In this document: positions 63,415-64,000 of the stretch, piece by piece
How the letters are laid out: every line of letters begins with the position of its first letter
Position numbering within the stretch: position 1 is the first letter of the stretch
Assembly (NCBI GenBank): GCA_946480925.1
Contig: CAMLLU010000006.1
Span: 62,001 to 126,000 of the forward strand
Direction of reading: 5' to 3'
DNA length: 64,000 bases
Source of the DNA: an uncultured Rivibacter sp.
GTDB taxonomy: Bacteria > Pseudomonadota > Gammaproteobacteria > Burkholderiales > Burkholderiaceae
The notes under the pieces: generated by a model
The model's database searches: none
What the model was told of the DNA's origin: nothing
What the model saw: the letters and a program-made list of their open reading frames with translations, nothing else
Translations under genes and position numbers: made by a program

Positions 63415-64000
63415 TCAGGCGGCGTAGTACATGTCGAACTCGACCGGATGCGTGGTCATGCGGAAACGCGTGACTTCCTGCATCTTCAGCTCGATGTAGG
63501 CGTCGATGTACGCATCGGTGAACACGCCGCCCTTGGTCAGGAAGGCACGGTCCTTGTCGAGGTACTCGAGGGCCTGGTCGAGGCTGTGGCAGACGGTCGG
63601 GATCTTCGCGTCCTCTTCCGGCGGCAGGTGGTACAGGTCCTTGGTGGCAGCTTCGCCCGGATGGATCTTGTTTTCCACGCCGTCGAGGCCGGCCATCAGC
63701 ATGGCCGAGAAGCCGAGGTACGGGTTGCACAGGGGATCGGGGAAGCGCGCTTCGATGCGGCGGCCCTTCGGGTTGGCCACGTACGGGATGCGGATCGAGG
63801 CCGAGCGGTTGCGCGAGCTGTAGGCCAGCTTCACCGGGGCTTCGAAGCCGGGCACCAGGCGCTTGTACGAGTTCGTGCCGGGGTTGGTGATGGCATTCAG
63901 CGCACGGGCGTGTTTGATGATGCCGCCGATGTAGTACAGCGCGAACTCGCTCAGGCCGGCATAACCGTCACCGGCGAACAGGTTCTTGCCGTCCTTCCAC
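63415..64000 (-). CDS. glnA: Glutamine synthetase type I (N-terminal part beyond window)
   Basis: GlnA makes glutamine from glutamate, ammonia and ATP and is the main target of the NtrBC system next door. The C-terminal 194 codons are present. They include [61 protein letters not shown] and the adenylylation loop [10 protein letters not shown] with the modified Tyr, and they end [16 protein letters not shown]. The coding frame runs through base 64000, so the start lies outside. The Tyr shows regulation by GlnE-type adenylylation. Confidence 0.97.
   Translation of the reverse strand, partial: WKDGKNLFAGDGYAGLSEFALYYIGGIIKHARALNAITNPGTNSYKRLVPGFEAPVKLAYSSRNRSASIRIPYVANPKGRRIEARFPDPLCNPYLGFSAMLMAGLDGVENKIHPGEAATKDLYHLPPEEDAKIPTVCHSLDQALEYLDKDRAFLTKGGVFTDAYIDAYIELKMQEVTRFRMTTHPVEFDMYYAA

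Overview
The window is a GC-rich, gene-dense chromosomal stretch. Its housekeeping blocks suggest a betaproteobacterium of the order Burkholderiales, probably near the Rubrivivax/Leptothrix/Rhizobacter group. The clues are mutL next to dedA, tsaE-amiC, an xth gene overlapping folA, and a glnA, DUF4124-type gene, ntrB, ntrC block. The placement is inferred from gene order, protein style and base composition, not from a database search.

Layout. (1) 1-5.5 kb: DNA repair, cell wall and tRNA modification: mutL (cut by the window edge), a DedA-family membrane gene, a small unknown gene, amiC, tsaE and queG. (2) 5.5-10.8 kb: an ABC exporter ATPase, a di-iron/metallo-beta-lactamase-fold protein, an FtsX-type permease and an AttH/CrtC-like exported protein, all on one strand. 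(3) 10.8-17.9 kb: a complete CzcCBA-type heavy-metal RND efflux operon between two small His-rich exported proteins. (4) 17.9-25.1 kb: small regulator/enzyme modules: tautomerase-like/TetR, a hydrolase, a flavodoxin-like reductase, quinone reductase/TetR, pirin-DoxX, and a frameshifted LysR gene. Several have clear palindromic operator candidates. (5) 25.1-28.8 kb: polyphosphate kinase 2, a TPR lipoprotein, AlkB and a second 2OG-Fe(II) oxygenase. (6) 28.9-36.8 kb: an EmrAB-TolC-type multidrug efflux operon with its MarR regulator and two matching operators, an ABC multidrug/lipid exporter and an OmpA-type lipoprotein. (7) 36.9-57.7 kb: thyA and folA-xth, separated by an 18 kb contact-dependent inhibition (CDI) locus. 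(8) 57.9-64 kb: two exported proteins of unknown role, then ntrC, ntrB, a DUF4124-type gene and the 3' end of glnA.

The standout system is the CDI locus (38.4-56.1 kb, minus strand), in the order cdiB, cdiC, cdiA, cdiI. CdiB is the outer-membrane transporter. CdiA is a 4910-residue filament with an ESPR leader, a TPS domain, five ~1.28-kb internal repeats, an unusual Ala/Thr/Ser/Val-rich segment and a VENN-delimited 195-residue C-terminal toxin. CdiI is the presumed immunity protein, and its gene is visibly AT-richer than its surroundings. Between cdiB and cdiA lies a HlyC-type lysine acyltransferase gene, so the toxin filament is probably lipid-modified before use. The toxin and immunity proteins do not match a family I can name with confidence.

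Other points worth a look are a ~170-bp imperfect palindrome between emrA and emrB, queG and tsaE starting divergently from one shared ATGCAT, and two genes with frameshifts (a LysR regulator and a lipoprotein beside the CDI locus).
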